Source: Desulfarculaceae bacterium (lineage in GTDB: Bacteria; Desulfobacterota; Desulfarculia; Desulfarculales; Desulfarculaceae). From it: a DNA stretch of 43,470 nt. This document shows positions 33,752-42,611 of the stretch, piece after piece (the first letter of the stretch is position 1; every line of letters begins with the position of its first letter). A program made the translations under genes and the position numbers. The stretch lies in contig JAMOVV010000081.1 of assembly GCA_027067385.1 (NCBI GenBank), positions 1 through 43,470 on the forward strand, given 5' to 3'. Below the pieces are notes generated by a model. It was not told where the DNA came from and searched no databases. It was given only the letters and a program-made list of their open reading frames with translations.

Positions 33752-34776
33752 CTTTCGTTTTGTGTGTCGCGGTGGCCCTGGTCGCGATGGTCATGTCCCT
33801 GGGTTGCGGCCTCAAGGCCCATCCCGAGCCCTACTCCAAGCTGGCCCCCAAGAAGGTGGCCAAGCTATCGCTGCGGCCGGTGAAAAGCGGCATGGAGATA
33901 AGCTTTGACATCCCCGAGGCCGACCGGCCCCAGCGCACCGTGGTGGAGGTCTTGCTGTACTACGCCTACCGCCCGCTGGGGGCTAAGCTGCCCTGCGGCA
34001 AATGCCCCATCGTGCTGAAAAAGCATCGCAGCCTCAAGGTGGCCAAGGACAAGACCGGCCGGGTGCGCGGCGGGACCTTCGTGTTCCTGGACAGCCAAGC
34101 GCCTTTTGGTCGGGTGGCCATCTACCAGGTGGCGCTCAAGGACGCCACCGGCAAGCGCAGCCCGCTGTCGCCCTGGGCCGCGGCGGTGCGCCTGGCCCCG
34201 CCGGCCGCGCCCACCGGGCTAAAGGCCAAGGCGGCGGCCGACTCGGTGGCCCTGAGCTGGCGCCCGGTGACCAAGCCCGGCGGCGTGATCGGCTATATCG
34301 TGTATCGCAAGGCCGAGAAAAAGGTGACCCCCATCACCCCCAAACCGGTGAAGACCACCGCCTTTGTGGACCACGGCGTGATCACCGGCCACACCTACGC
34401 CTACCAGGTGGCCGCGGTGCGTAAAAAGGGCCGCCACACCATCAAGGGTGCGCCCAGCGCCTGGGTGCAGGCCACGCCGGCCGACACCGAGCCGCCCGCG
34501 GCGCCCAAGGAGCTGGTGACCGTGAGCGCGCCGGCCGGGGTGTACCTGCGGTTTGTGGCCAGCGCCTCCCAGGACGTGGTGGGCTACTTCATCATGCGCC
34601 AAAGCAAGTCCGGTGGGGCCTGGGTGCGGCTCAACCCCAAGCCGGTTAAGGAAAACGCCTTTGTGGATAAAACGGCCAAGCCGGGAGAAACCTACCTCTA
34701 CCGGGTGATCGCGGTTGACCAGCGGGGCAACCGCTCGACGCCCAGCACCGTGGCGGAGGTCGCCCACCAGCCATAA
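33733..34776 (+). CDS. LptM-like lipoprotein with fibronectin type III-like repeats
   Basis: A 347-residue lipoprotein. The signal peptide ends in a LGC lipobox (Cys near residue 25), directly followed by GLKAHPEPYSK. This resembles the short CGLKGPLYFP head of the enterobacterial lipoprotein LptM (YifL), whose gene is also adjacent to lysine-pathway genes (dapF). After it come an N-terminal beta domain with an LPCGKCP cysteine pair (about 95-101) and two fibronectin type III-like repeats (about 157-252 and 253-345) ending in the typical YAYQVAAV and YLYRVIAVDQRGN strands. The gene starts within argH and precedes lysA. Function unknown; a role in LPS-export folding would be a guess by analogy. 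Confidence 0.75.
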   Translation: MAPQKIAFVLCVAVALVAMVMSLGCGLKAHPEPYSKLAPKKVAKLSLRPVKSGMEISFDIPEADRPQRTVVEVLLYYAYRPLGAKLPCGKCPIVLKKHRSLKVAKDKTGRVRGGTFVFLDSQAPFGRVAIYQVALKDATGKRSPLSPWAAAVRLAPPAAPTGLKAKAAADSVALSWRPVTKPGGVIGYIVYRKAEKKVTPITPKPVKTTAFVDHGVITGHTYAYQVAAVRKKGRHTIKGAPSAWVQATPADTEPPAAPKELVTVSAPAGVYLRFVASASQDVVGYFIMRQSKSGGAWVRLNPKPVKENAFVDKTAKPGETYLYRVIAVDQRGNRSTPSTVAEVAHQP

Positions 34777-34816
34777 CCGGCGGGGACCCGTTTAGACCAA
34801 TTACGGATAACAAGCG

Positions 34817-36076
34817 ATGCACCATTTTCAATATCACCAGGGGATTCTTTTGGCCGAAGAGGTCGATCTGCGCTTGATCGCCGAAGAGGTCGGCACCCCC
34901 ACCTACATCTACAGCCAGGCCACCCTGCAGCGTCATTTCGAGGTCTTCTCCAGCGCCTTTGCCGGGGCCGACCACCTGGTATGCTACGCGGTGAAGGCCA
35001 ACACCAGCCGGGCCGTCATGGCCCAGTTCGCCGCGGCCGGCGGCGGGGCCGACATCGTCAGCGGCGGGGAGCTGGTGCGCGCCCTGCAGGCCGGGGTGCC
35101 GGCCCAGCGCATCGTCTACTCCGGGGTGGGCAAGACCGAAAGCGAGATAGCCGAGGCCCTGCAGGCCGGCATCCTGATGTTCAACCTGGAGTCGTCCCAG
35201 GAGCTGGAGGTGGTCAACCGCGTGGCCGGTAACCTGGGGGTCAAGGCGCCGGTGAGCTTTCGGGTCAACCCCGACGTGGACGCCAAGACCCACCCCAAGA
35301 TCACCACCGGCTTGGCCAAGAACAAGTTCGGCCTGGACATGGAGCTGGCCTTCGAGCAGTACCTGGCCGCCTCGGCCATGGACCACCTGGAGATCAAGGG
35401 CGTCTCCTGCCACATCGGCAGCCAGCTCACCCAGGTGGCGCCTTTTCACGACGCCCTGGAGCGCTTGGCCAAGCTGATCCAGCGGCTGCGCGGCCGAGGC
35501 ATGGAGCTTTCGTTGCTGGACATGGGCGGCGGGCTGGGCATCACCTATGACCAGGAAGAGCCGCCCACCCCGCGGGAGTATGCCGAGGCCCTGCAGGAAA
35601 CGGTGAACCGCCTGGGCCTGCGGCTGATACTGGAGCCGGGCCGGGTGCTGGTGGGCAACGCCGGGATTCTGCTGACCCGGGTGCTCTACACCAAGTCCAC
35701 CCCGGCCAAGCGTTTCGTGGTGGTCGACGCCGGCATGAACGACCTTATGCGCCCGACCATGTACGATTCCTACCACGCCATATTGCCGGTGGTCCAGGCG
35801 GCCGAGAGCCGGGTCATGGTGGCCGACGTGGTGGGGCCCATCTGCGAGACCGGCGACTTCCTGGCCCGGGACCGCGAGCTGCCCGAGCTTAAGCGCGGCG
35901 ACCTGGTGGCGGTGATGAGCGCCGGGGCCTACGGCTTTGCCATGAGCTCCAACTACAACTCGCGGCCGCGGGCCGCCGAGGTGATGGTGGCCGGCCAGCG
36001 CTGGGCGGTGATAAACCAACGCGAAACCATAGAGGACCTCACCCGGGGCGAGAGCCTGCCGCCGTGGGCCGGATGA
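34817..36076 (+). CDS. lysA: Diaminopimelate decarboxylase
   Basis: A 419-residue fold-type III PLP decarboxylase making lysine from meso-diaminopimelate. The PLP lysine is Lys60 in CYAVKAN. HIGSQLT, the glycine-rich MGGGLGI phosphate loop, EPGRVLVGNAG and GPICETGDFLA with its catalytic Cys follow in the right order. It begins the lysine/diaminopimelate part of the cluster, 40 bp after the lipoprotein. Confidence 0.95.
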   Translation: MHHFQYHQGILLAEEVDLRLIAEEVGTPTYIYSQATLQRHFEVFSSAFAGADHLVCYAVKANTSRAVMAQFAAAGGGADIVSGGELVRALQAGVPAQRIVYSGVGKTESEIAEALQAGILMFNLESSQELEVVNRVAGNLGVKAPVSFRVNPDVDAKTHPKITTGLAKNKFGLDMELAFEQYLAASAMDHLEIKGVSCHIGSQLTQVAPFHDALERLAKLIQRLRGRGMELSLLDMGGGLGITYDQEEPPTPREYAEALQETVNRLGLRLILEPGRVLVGNAGILLTRVLYTKSTPAKRFVVVDAGMNDLMRPTMYDSYHAILPVVQAAESRVMVADVVGPICETGDFLARDRELPELKRGDLVAVMSAGAYGFAMSSNYNSRPRAAEVMVAGQRWAVINQRETIEDLTRGESLPPWAG

Positions 36077-36160
36077 CCGGACCTGACACGACACCGGCCG
36101 CGGCCAGGGATCCCGGGTGGCGGCAGGGTATATTTTGCAGCCTTGCGCGGATTGCCAAGC

Positions 36161-37030
36161 ATGAGTGAAACACAGGCCCTAAACTCCCTGGCCGGGCTGG
36201 ACTTCGTCAAGATGACCGGCAGCGGCAACGACTTCATCGTGGTGGACAACCGCGGCGCTGGGGTGCCGCCGGCGCTCATGTCCCGGTTGGCCCGGGCCCT
36301 GTGTCCCCGCCGGCTCAGCGTGGGGGCCGACGGCCTGATCCTGCTGCGCCCCAGCCACCGGGTGGATTCGGTGCGCGGGCCGGTGGATTTCGCCTGGGAC
36401 TTTTTCAACGCCGACGGCTCCTCGGCCGAGATGTGCGGTAACGGCGGCCGCTGCGCCGCCCGCTTTGCCCGCGACCGCGGCATCGCCGGTGACCAGATGC
36501 TCTTTGACACCCTGGCCGGTCCCATCCGGGCCTGGGTCGGCGGTGGCGTGGTCAAGCTGGAGCTGGTAAAGCCCCAGGGGTTTTACCGCGGCCTGACTCT
36601 GGAGATCGACGGCAACCGCTTGACCCTCGACGGGGTGAACACCGGAGTGCCCCACGCGGTGATAACCGTCGATGACATCGACGCCGCCGCGGTGAGGGAG
36701 ATCGGCCGGCGGGTACGCTTCCATCCGCACTTCGCCCCGGCCGGCACCAACGTGAACTTCGCGGCCTCCCAGGACGGTGAGCTGTGGGTGCGCACCTACG
36801 AACGCGGGGTGGAAGACGAGACCCTGGCCTGCGGCACCGGCGCGGTGGCCGCGGCCCTTACCGCCGGCCGAGCCTTGGGCCTGGACTCGCCGGTGAAGGT
36901 GCGGGTAAAGAGCGGCGAGACCCTGTTGGTGCATTTTAATGCCGCGGCCGATGAAGTTTTCCTGGAAGGCGGCGCGGCTTACGTGTATGAAGGCAATCTG
37001 CACCCCGAAGCATGGAGCTGGATGGCTTAA
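36161..37030 (+). CDS. dapF: Diaminopimelate epimerase
   Basis: A 289-residue cofactor-free epimerase converting LL- to meso-diaminopimelate. Both catalytic cysteines are in place: Cys92 in MCGNGGRC and Cys224 in LACGTGA. KMTGSGNDFIVVDN opens the fold after a short non-conserved leader. ATG at 36161 is selected; a TTG six codons earlier is in frame but unneeded. It supplies the product used by LysA and by peptidoglycan synthesis. Confidence 0.95.
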   Translation: MSETQALNSLAGLDFVKMTGSGNDFIVVDNRGAGVPPALMSRLARALCPRRLSVGADGLILLRPSHRVDSVRGPVDFAWDFFNADGSSAEMCGNGGRCAARFARDRGIAGDQMLFDTLAGPIRAWVGGGVVKLELVKPQGFYRGLTLEIDGNRLTLDGVNTGVPHAVITVDDIDAAAVREIGRRVRFHPHFAPAGTNVNFAASQDGELWVRTYERGVEDETLACGTGAVAAALTAGRALGLDSPVKVRVKSGETLLVHFNAAADEVFLEGGAAYVYEGNLHPEAWSWMA

Positions 37031-37159
37031 ATCCGCCCCTGTAAAACCGCGCCGGGAAATGCGCTACGCAGCCCTGGCATAGCCAATATAAGACACCGCA
37101 TGGGTTTGTCGGATAGGCCGGCAGGCGCCCGCGGCGAAAAACAACACAAGGAGTGGGGA

Positions 37160-38038
37160 ATGTTCGAAGGAGCCTTTGTAGCCCTGGTGACGCCCTTTAA
37201 GGACGGCCGGGTGGATGAAGAGACGCTCAGGAGGCTCGTCGACTTTCAAATCGAAAGCGGTACCAGCGGGATCGTACCCTGCGGCACCACCGGCGAGTCG
37301 GCAACCCTTAGCCACGCCGAGCACAAAACGGTGGTGGAAGTGGTTATCGAGCAGGCCGCTAAACGGGTGCCCGTGATCGCCGGGGCGGGGTCCAATAACA
37401 CCGCCGAGGCCATCGAGCTGACCCTGCACGCCAAACAGGCCGGGGCCGACGCGGCTTTGCATATTACGCCCTATTACAACAAGCCGACCCAAGAGGGTAT
37501 ATACCAACACTTCAAGGCCATCGCCGAGGCCTGCCGCTTCCCCCTGGTGCCCTACAACATCGCCGGGCGCACCGCGGTGAACATCGAGACCCCGACCATG
37601 GCCCGCATCGCCGAGCTCGACGAGGTGGTGGCCGTGAAAGAGGCCAGCGGCAGCATCAACCAGATGGTGGACGTGATCATGGCCTGCAAGCCCGAGCTGG
37701 ACGTACTCTCCGGCGACGACGGCATGTTGCTGCCCCTGCTGGCCGTGGGCGGCAAGGGGGTCATCAGCGTGGTGAACAACCTGGTGCCGGACAAGGTGAT
37801 CGAGGTGGTGCGGGCCTGGCAGGAGGGTGACACGGTCCGGGCCCGCCAGCTATTCTTCAAGCTGCTGCCGCTGTGCAAGGCCATGTTCATCGAGACCAAC
37901 CCCATGCCGGCCAAGACGGCCATGGAGATGATGGGCCTTATCCCCAGCGCACAGATGCGCCTGCCCATGTGCCAGATGCAGCCGGCCAACAAAGAAAAAC
38001 TGGCCGGGGTGCTCAAAGAGTACGGGCTCATCACCTAG
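37160..38038 (+). CDS. dapA: 4-hydroxy-tetrahydrodipicolinate synthase
   Basis: A 292-residue class I aldolase. The Schiff-base lysine is Lys160 (VVAVKEASG). Other catalytic residues are Thr43/Thr44 in GTTGES, Tyr132 in PYN, and Arg137 in AGRT. The segment PYNIAGRT replaces the usual PYNVPGRT, a mild change near the active site. AAGGAG lies seven bases before ATG at 37160. It condenses pyruvate with aspartate semialdehyde; lysC and asd, which make that substrate, are not in the window. Confidence 0.95.
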   Translation: MFEGAFVALVTPFKDGRVDEETLRRLVDFQIESGTSGIVPCGTTGESATLSHAEHKTVVEVVIEQAAKRVPVIAGAGSNNTAEAIELTLHAKQAGADAALHITPYYNKPTQEGIYQHFKAIAEACRFPLVPYNIAGRTAVNIETPTMARIAELDEVVAVKEASGSINQMVDVIMACKPELDVLSGDDGMLLPLLAVGGKGVISVVNNLVPDKVIEVVRAWQEGDTVRARQLFFKLLPLCKAMFIETNPMPAKTAMEMMGLIPSAQMRLPMCQMQPANKEKLAGVLKEYGLIT

Positions 38039-38065
38039 GCCCAGGGTTACATTTCGTGAACCATC

Positions 38066-38085
38066 CGGGGCCCTGCGGGGCCCCG
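38066..38085 (+). other. GC hairpin between dapA and dapB
   Basis: A perfect 8-bp stem (CGGGGCCC at 38066-38073, GGGCCCCG at 38078-38085) with a 4-nt loop lies in the dapA-dapB gap. No T run follows, so it is not a standard terminator. It may stabilise or process the mRNA or slow transcription. Confidence 0.5.
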
Positions 38086-38106
38086 TTGTCCACAAGGGGG
38101 CTAATC

Positions 38107-38910
38107 ATGATACGTGTGGCAGTCGCCGGCGCCGCCGGCCGCATGGGCGGACGCATCATAAGCGCCGTGTGCGCCTCGGACCAGGCCGAGTTGGTGGGGG
38201 CCTTCGAGGCCCCGGGGCACAGCGCCCTGGAGCAAAAAATATCCGTGATCGCCGGTTGCCCCAACGCGCCCGGCTTTGTCGCCTCAGACCCCGCCCGGGC
38301 CATAAAAGCGGCCGACGTGCTCATAGACTTCACCGCGCCCGAGGCCACCCTGGCCAACCTGGATATCTGCGCCCAGGCCTCCAAGGCCGCGGTGGTGGGT
38401 ACCACCGGCATGCAGGACCAGCAGATCGACCAGGCCAGGCAATACGCCCAGGACATCCCCCTGGTCATGGCCCCCAACATGAGCGTGGGCATGAACCTCA
38501 TGTTCAAGCTGGTGGGTCAGATGGCCGAGGTGCTCGGCGATGAGTACGCCCTGGAGCTGGTGGAGGCCCATCACGACCAGAAAAAGGACGCGCCCAGCGG
38601 CACGGCGGTGCGGCTCATCGCCGAGCTGTGCCGGGTGCGCGGTTGGGACCCGGAGGAGACCGTCCGCCACGGCCGCCAGGGCATGGTGGGGGCGCGCGCC
38701 AGTGACGAGCTGGGGGTCAGCGTGATCCGCGGCGGCGACATCGTGGGTGACCATACCGTCTACTTCGTGGGCCACGGCGAACGCCTGGAGCTCACCCACC
38801 GGGCCCACTCCCGCGACACCTTTGCCCGCGGCGCCCTGCGGGCCGCCCTGTGGGTGGTGGGACGGGAGCCGGGCCTCTACGACATGGCCGACGTTTTGGG
38901 GCTCAACTAA
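38107..38910 (+). CDS. dapB: 4-hydroxy-tetrahydrodipicolinate reductase
   Basis: A 267-residue reductase. The nucleotide loop VAGAAGRMGGRI is at the N-terminus, DFTAPEA and GTTGMQ mark the cofactor domain, and EAHHDQKKDAPSGTA carries the catalytic His pair and Lys. The end HRAHSRDTFARGALRAALW is typical. ATG at 38107 is preceded by AAGGGGG. The next gene starts 15 bp after its stop. Confidence 0.95.
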   Translation: MIRVAVAGAAGRMGGRIISAVCASDQAELVGAFEAPGHSALEQKISVIAGCPNAPGFVASDPARAIKAADVLIDFTAPEATLANLDICAQASKAAVVGTTGMQDQQIDQARQYAQDIPLVMAPNMSVGMNLMFKLVGQMAEVLGDEYALELVEAHHDQKKDAPSGTAVRLIAELCRVRGWDPEETVRHGRQGMVGARASDELGVSVIRGGDIVGDHTVYFVGHGERLELTHRAHSRDTFARGALRAALWVVGREPGLYDMADVLGLN

Positions 38911-38924
38911 ACACGGGGACGAAC

Positions 38925-39716
38925 ATGCCGGTTAAATCCATCATAAAAGCCAAGAAGGCCATCGTTCGCTTCAGCCACCAGGGTAGGGTGGGCTATGGCC
39001 TGTACAACGGAAAGACCATCACCCGCCTGCAGGGCTCGCCCTTTAGCGGCGGCAAGCCCGGCAAAAGCACCGTGGCCCTGTCCAAGGTGCGCCTGTTGGC
39101 CCCCTGCCGCCCCTCCAAGGTGGTGGCCGTGGGGCTCAACTACAAGGCCCACGCCAAGGAGATGAAAAAGGCCCTGCCGGATGAGCCCATGCTCTTTATC
39201 AAGCCCTCCACCAGCGTCATCGGCCCGGACGAGCCGATCATCATGCCGCCCCAGAGCAACCGGGTGGACTACGAGGCCGAGCTGGCCGTGGTAATCGGAC
39301 GCGCCTGCCGCCAGGTGGACGCCTCCCAAGCCGGCGACTACATCCTGGGCTACTGCTGCCTAAACGACGTCACCGCCCGCGACCTGCAGGCCAAGGACGT
39401 CCAGTTCACCCGGGCCAAGGGCTTTGACACCTTCTGCCCCATCGGCCCGGCCATAGCCCTGGACCTCAACCCGGACAACCTCATGGTCAGCTCCAAGGTG
39501 GGCGCCAAGCTGCGCCAAAAAAGCCGCACCAACGACCTGATCTTCAGCGTGGCCGAACTGGTCTCTTTTATCAGCCAGGTCATGACCCTGCGCCCCGGCG
39601 ACGTCATCGCCACCGGCACCCCGGCCGGGGTGGGGCCATTGGCCCCCGGCGACACCGTGTCCATCGAGGTGCAGGGGGTAGGGGTGTTGAGCAACCCGGT
39701 GGTGCGGCCGGCCTAG
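38925..39716 (+). CDS. Fumarylacetoacetate hydrolase (FAH) family protein
   Basis: A 263-residue FAH-superfamily enzyme with a short N-terminal domain. VAVGLNYKAHAKEM, FIKPSTSVIGP, the metal-binding acidic residues in DYEAELAVVIG and NDVTARDLQ, GFDTFCPIGP and the closing GDVIATGTPAGVGP are all present. The family hydrolyses or decarboxylates 2,4-dioxo acids, including oxaloacetate and acylpyruvates. Its place between dapB and dapL could reflect clean-up of oxo-acid by-products such as oxaloacetate enol, but that is inference. Precise substrate unknown. Confidence 0.88.
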   Translation: MPVKSIIKAKKAIVRFSHQGRVGYGLYNGKTITRLQGSPFSGGKPGKSTVALSKVRLLAPCRPSKVVAVGLNYKAHAKEMKKALPDEPMLFIKPSTSVIGPDEPIIMPPQSNRVDYEAELAVVIGRACRQVDASQAGDYILGYCCLNDVTARDLQAKDVQFTRAKGFDTFCPIGPAIALDLNPDNLMVSSKVGAKLRQKSRTNDLIFSVAELVSFISQVMTLRPGDVIATGTPAGVGPLAPGDTVSIEVQGVGVLSNPVVRPA

Positions 39717-39933
39717 GGGCCGTGGCAACCCAGGGGTTGCAACCGCCGCTCAATTGTGGTCAAAGAAAGGAGCCGTTGGGCGGCGGCATGACCCGCCGCG
39801 GCAACCAAAACACCGGCACTGGGGGCGCCGGGCCAGCGAGCGGCCGGAGCCTGGGGCGCAAGAGGGAAGGGCGCCGGCCACTGCGCACTCCCATAACCAC
39901 CCCGCGAGGACTTACCGAACGAGGATTTTGCTG
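39717..39933. other. Intergenic region before dapL with hairpin and small open frame
   Basis: A small hairpin (GCAACC at 39725-39730, GGTTGC at 39735-39740, 4-nt loop) is followed by a possible 70-codon frame (39722-39934) whose stop overlaps the dapL ATG as TGATG. The frame has a low-complexity Gly/Arg composition and no conserved look. AAAGGAG at about 39767-39773 is too far from any in-frame ATG to be convincing. It may be a leader that couples to dapL or simply spacer. Confidence 0.35.
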
Positions 39934-41100
39934 ATGGATTTCCAGCGCGCACAGAGACTGCAATTACTACCACCCTACCTGTTTAAAGAGATCGACCGCC
40001 TCCGCGACCAGGTGCGACAAAAAGGGGTGGATATCATCGACCTCGGCGTCGGCGACCCCGACCAGCCCACCCCGGGCCACATCATCGACGCCCTGGCCGC
40101 CGCCGCCGCCGACCCGGCCACCCATAAATACCCCGCCTACTCCGGCATGAGCCGCTTCCGCGAGGTCACCGCCGCCTGGTACCAGCGCCGCTTCGGGGTA
40201 AAGGCCGACCCGGAAAAAGAAGTGATCACCCTCATCGGCTCCAAGGAGGGCATCGCCCACTTCCCCTTGGCCTACATCAACCCCGGCGACCTGGCCCTGG
40301 TCCCCAGCCCGGCCTACCCGGTCTACCACTCCTCGGTCCTCATCGCCGGCGGAACCCCCGTCGAGATGCCGCTCACCCGGGAAAACGGCTTCCTGCCCGA
40401 CCTGGAGGCCATCGACCCGGCCGTGGCCGATAAGGCCAAGCTGATGGTCATCAACTACCCCAACAACCCCACCAGCGCGGTGGCCGACCGGGAGTTCTAT
40501 GAGCGGGTGGTGGCCTTTGCCCGCCGGCACCAACTAATAGTGGTCAGCGACGCCGCCTACACCGAGATGGCCTACGACGGGTTCAAGCCGCCGAGCTTTT
40601 TGGAGGTCGAGGGCGCCATGGAAGTGGGCATCGAGTTCCACTCCCTGTCCAAGACCTACAACATGACCGGGTGGCGATTGGGCATGGCCGTGGGCAACGC
40701 CGAGCTCATCGGCGGCCTGGGACAGGTGAAAAGCCAGATCGACTCCGGCGCCTTTGACGCGGTGCAGATGGCCGGCATCGCGGCCCTGCAAGGCGACCAG
40801 CAGTGCGTGGCCGACATGAACGCCATGTACCAGCAACGCCGCGACGTCCTGGTCGCGGGACTGGCCAAGCTCGGCCTAGAGGTGCCCAAACCCCGGGCCA
40901 CCTTCTACGTCTGGTGCCCCTGTCCCGACGGCTACACCAGCGCCGATTTCACCATGCGGCTGCTCAGCCAGGCCGGCATCGTCACCACCCCCGGCTCCGG
41001 CTTTGGCCAGGCCGGCGAAGGCTACGTCCGCTTTGCCCTCACCGTGGACCAAGAACGCCTGCGCGAGGCGGTGCAGCGGCTGGCCGGGCTGGGATTTTAG
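39934..41100 (+). CDS. dapL: LL-diaminopimelate aminotransferase
   Basis: A 388-residue class I/II PLP aminotransferase. The PLP lysine is Lys240 in HSLSKTYNMTGWRLG; GVGDPDQPTP, KYPAYSG and INYPNNPTSAVA are conserved as in DapL-type enzymes. It turns tetrahydrodipicolinate directly into LL-diaminopimelate, bypassing DapD, a separate aminotransferase and DapE, which agrees with the gene's place after dapB and with the absence of dapD/dapE here. The family overlaps with other alanine/aspartate aminotransferases, so context supports the call. ATG at 39934 follows GAGGA; the open frame upstream is not protein-like. Confidence 0.9.
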   Translation: MDFQRAQRLQLLPPYLFKEIDRLRDQVRQKGVDIIDLGVGDPDQPTPGHIIDALAAAAADPATHKYPAYSGMSRFREVTAAWYQRRFGVKADPEKEVITLIGSKEGIAHFPLAYINPGDLALVPSPAYPVYHSSVLIAGGTPVEMPLTRENGFLPDLEAIDPAVADKAKLMVINYPNNPTSAVADREFYERVVAFARRHQLIVVSDAAYTEMAYDGFKPPSFLEVEGAMEVGIEFHSLSKTYNMTGWRLGMAVGNAELIGGLGQVKSQIDSGAFDAVQMAGIAALQGDQQCVADMNAMYQQRRDVLVAGLAKLGLEVPKPRATFYVWCPCPDGYTSADFTMRLLSQAGIVTTPGSGFGQAGEGYVRFALTVDQERLREAVQRLAGLGF

Positions 41101-41107
41101 TGATACC

Positions 41108-41611
41108 ATGGGGGCCGGCGCCGAGGTCTACATCGGGCTGGGTTCCAACCTCGCCGATCCCCGCCGCCAGGTCCTGCGGGGAATTAAACAGCTGGCCGGG
41201 CTCAAAGGCTACACCCCGCTGGCCTCGTCATCGCTGTACCAAACCGCGCCGGTGGGCAAGACCGACCAGCCGGCCTTTATCAACGCGGTGGCCTCGGGAC
41301 GCTACAGCGCCGGCCCCAGGGAACTGTTGGCCGGCCTGCAAGAGATCGAAAAACTCGCCGGCCGGGTGCGCCTGCAAAAATGGGGGCCGCGCACCCTGGA
41401 CCTGGATATCCTGGTCTTCGGCGACCTGGTCCTGGAAGAGGCGGGCCTCAGCCTACCTCATCCCCACATGTGGCAACGGGCCTTTGTGCTCATCCCCCTG
41501 GCCGAAGTGGCCCCCGGGCTGGTAATCCCCCGCTGGGACATGACCGCCGCCCAGTTGCTCCAGCGCATGGAGCCGGACATGTTGGCTAAGCAGAAAGTGG
41601 TGAAGGTTTAA
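41108..41611 (+). CDS. folK: 2-amino-4-hydroxy-6-hydroxymethyldihydropteridine pyrophosphokinase
   Basis: A 167-residue HPPK of folate synthesis. YIGLGSNLADP opens the fold, SSLYQTAPVG and QPAFINAV follow, and the WGPRTLDLDIL magnesium/ATP motif and LPHPHMWQRAFVL segment are intact. It starts 8 bp after dapL, without a strong ribosome site of its own. Its TAA overlaps the next ATG (TAATG). Confidence 0.94.
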   Translation: MGAGAEVYIGLGSNLADPRRQVLRGIKQLAGLKGYTPLASSSLYQTAPVGKTDQPAFINAVASGRYSAGPRELLAGLQEIEKLAGRVRLQKWGPRTLDLDILVFGDLVLEEAGLSLPHPHMWQRAFVLIPLAEVAPGLVIPRWDMTAAQLLQRMEPDMLAKQKVVKV

Positions 41612-41916
41612 TGGGTCTCTACGGCCTCTTGCGTGTCATCTTAATCGCCATGGCCATCTGGTGGCTCTACAAGCTCGCCCGCCGGTGGCTTACCGGCAAC
41701 CCCAAGCCCCAGGGGCGGGTAAACCCCAGGCCGCAACCCTCCGACGGCGAGATCGAGGTGATGGTGCAAGACCCCTTCTGTGGCACCTACCTGCCCCAAA
41801 GCGAGGCCCTGCGCTCCCGCATCGCCGGACGCTACGTTCACTTTTGCAGCGAACAATGCCGCCAGGGATACTTAGACGCCCTGGTGGATAAACAAAAGCA
41901 AAACAAACGCCGATAA
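41611..41916 (+). CDS. Small membrane-anchored PP0621/YHS-like protein
   Basis: A 101-residue protein: one N-terminal membrane helix (about 5-20), a basic and Pro-rich linker, then a small cysteine domain with CGTYLP (about 57-62) and HFCSEQC (about 77-83). This pattern resembles the PP0621/YHS-type domain, which suggests metal or Fe-S binding, although the ligand is not known. It is translationally coupled to folK. The cytosolic placement of the cysteine domain is inferred from the positive linker. Confidence 0.75.
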   Translation: MGLYGLLRVILIAMAIWWLYKLARRWLTGNPKPQGRVNPRPQPSDGEIEVMVQDPFCGTYLPQSEALRSRIAGRYVHFCSEQCRQGYLDALVDKQKQNKRR

Positions 41917-41945
41917 ACCCCAACCCCGCCGAGAGGTTAACGAGC

Positions 41946-42590
41946 ATGGAGATTTTCATCGACACCGCCGATATCGCCGAAATCCGCGAGGCCAAGAGCC
42001 TCGGGGTTCTCGACGGCGTAACCACCAACCCCTCCCTGGTGGCCAAGACCGGCAAACCCTTTGAAGAGTGCATCAAGGAAATACTGGCCGAAGTGCCCGG
42101 ACCGGTGAGCGTCGAGGTCTTGAGCACCGAACACCAGGCCATGGTGGATGAGGCCAACAAGTACGCTGCCTGGGGCGATAACGTGGTGGTAAAAGTCCCC
42201 ATCATCCGCGAAGGACTAAAAGCCATCAAAACCCTCTCCGACCAGGGCATCCGGGTCAACGTAACCCTGTGCTTCTCGCCCATGCAGGCCCTGTTGGCAG
42301 CCAAGGCCGGCGCGGCCTACATCAGCCCCTTTGTGGGACGCCTGGACGATATCTCCAACGACGGCATGGAGCTCATAGCCCAAATCGTAGATATCTACGG
42401 CAACTACGGCTTTGACACCAAGATACTGGTCGCCAGCGTGCGCAACCCCATGCACGTGGTGCAGTCGGCCCTCATGGGCGCCGATGTGGCCACTATCCCC
42501 CTCAAGGTCATAGACGCCCTGTTAAAACACCCGCTTACCGACATCGGCCTGGAAAAGTTCCTGGCCGATTGGGAAAACCGCAAGGGCTAA
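41946..42590 (+). CDS. Transaldolase-like protein (TalC/FSA subfamily)
   Basis: A 214-residue short transaldolase. The Schiff-base lysine is Lys83 (VVVKVPI); [33 protein letters not shown] and [10 protein letters not shown] are hallmark segments. Proteins this short form decamers and are either transaldolases (TalC) or fructose-6-phosphate aldolases; the key residue distinguishing them cannot be judged safely by eye. It likely serves pentose-phosphate interconversion. Confidence 0.92.
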   Translation: MEIFIDTADIAEIREAKSLGVLDGVTTNPSLVAKTGKPFEECIKEILAEVPGPVSVEVLSTEHQAMVDEANKYAAWGDNVVVKVPIIREGLKAIKTLSDQGIRVNVTLCFSPMQALLAAKAGAAYISPFVGRLDDISNDGMELIAQIVDIYGNYGFDTKILVASVRNPMHVVQSALMGADVATIPLKVIDALLKHPLTDIGLEKFLADWENRKG

Positions 42591-42611
42591 CCCGGAAAAC
42601 GAAGACCAACC

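Noticed and set aside
39722..39934. 70-codon frame before dapL as a gene
   Set aside because: Low-complexity composition and no properly spaced ribosome site; mentioned only as a possible leader.
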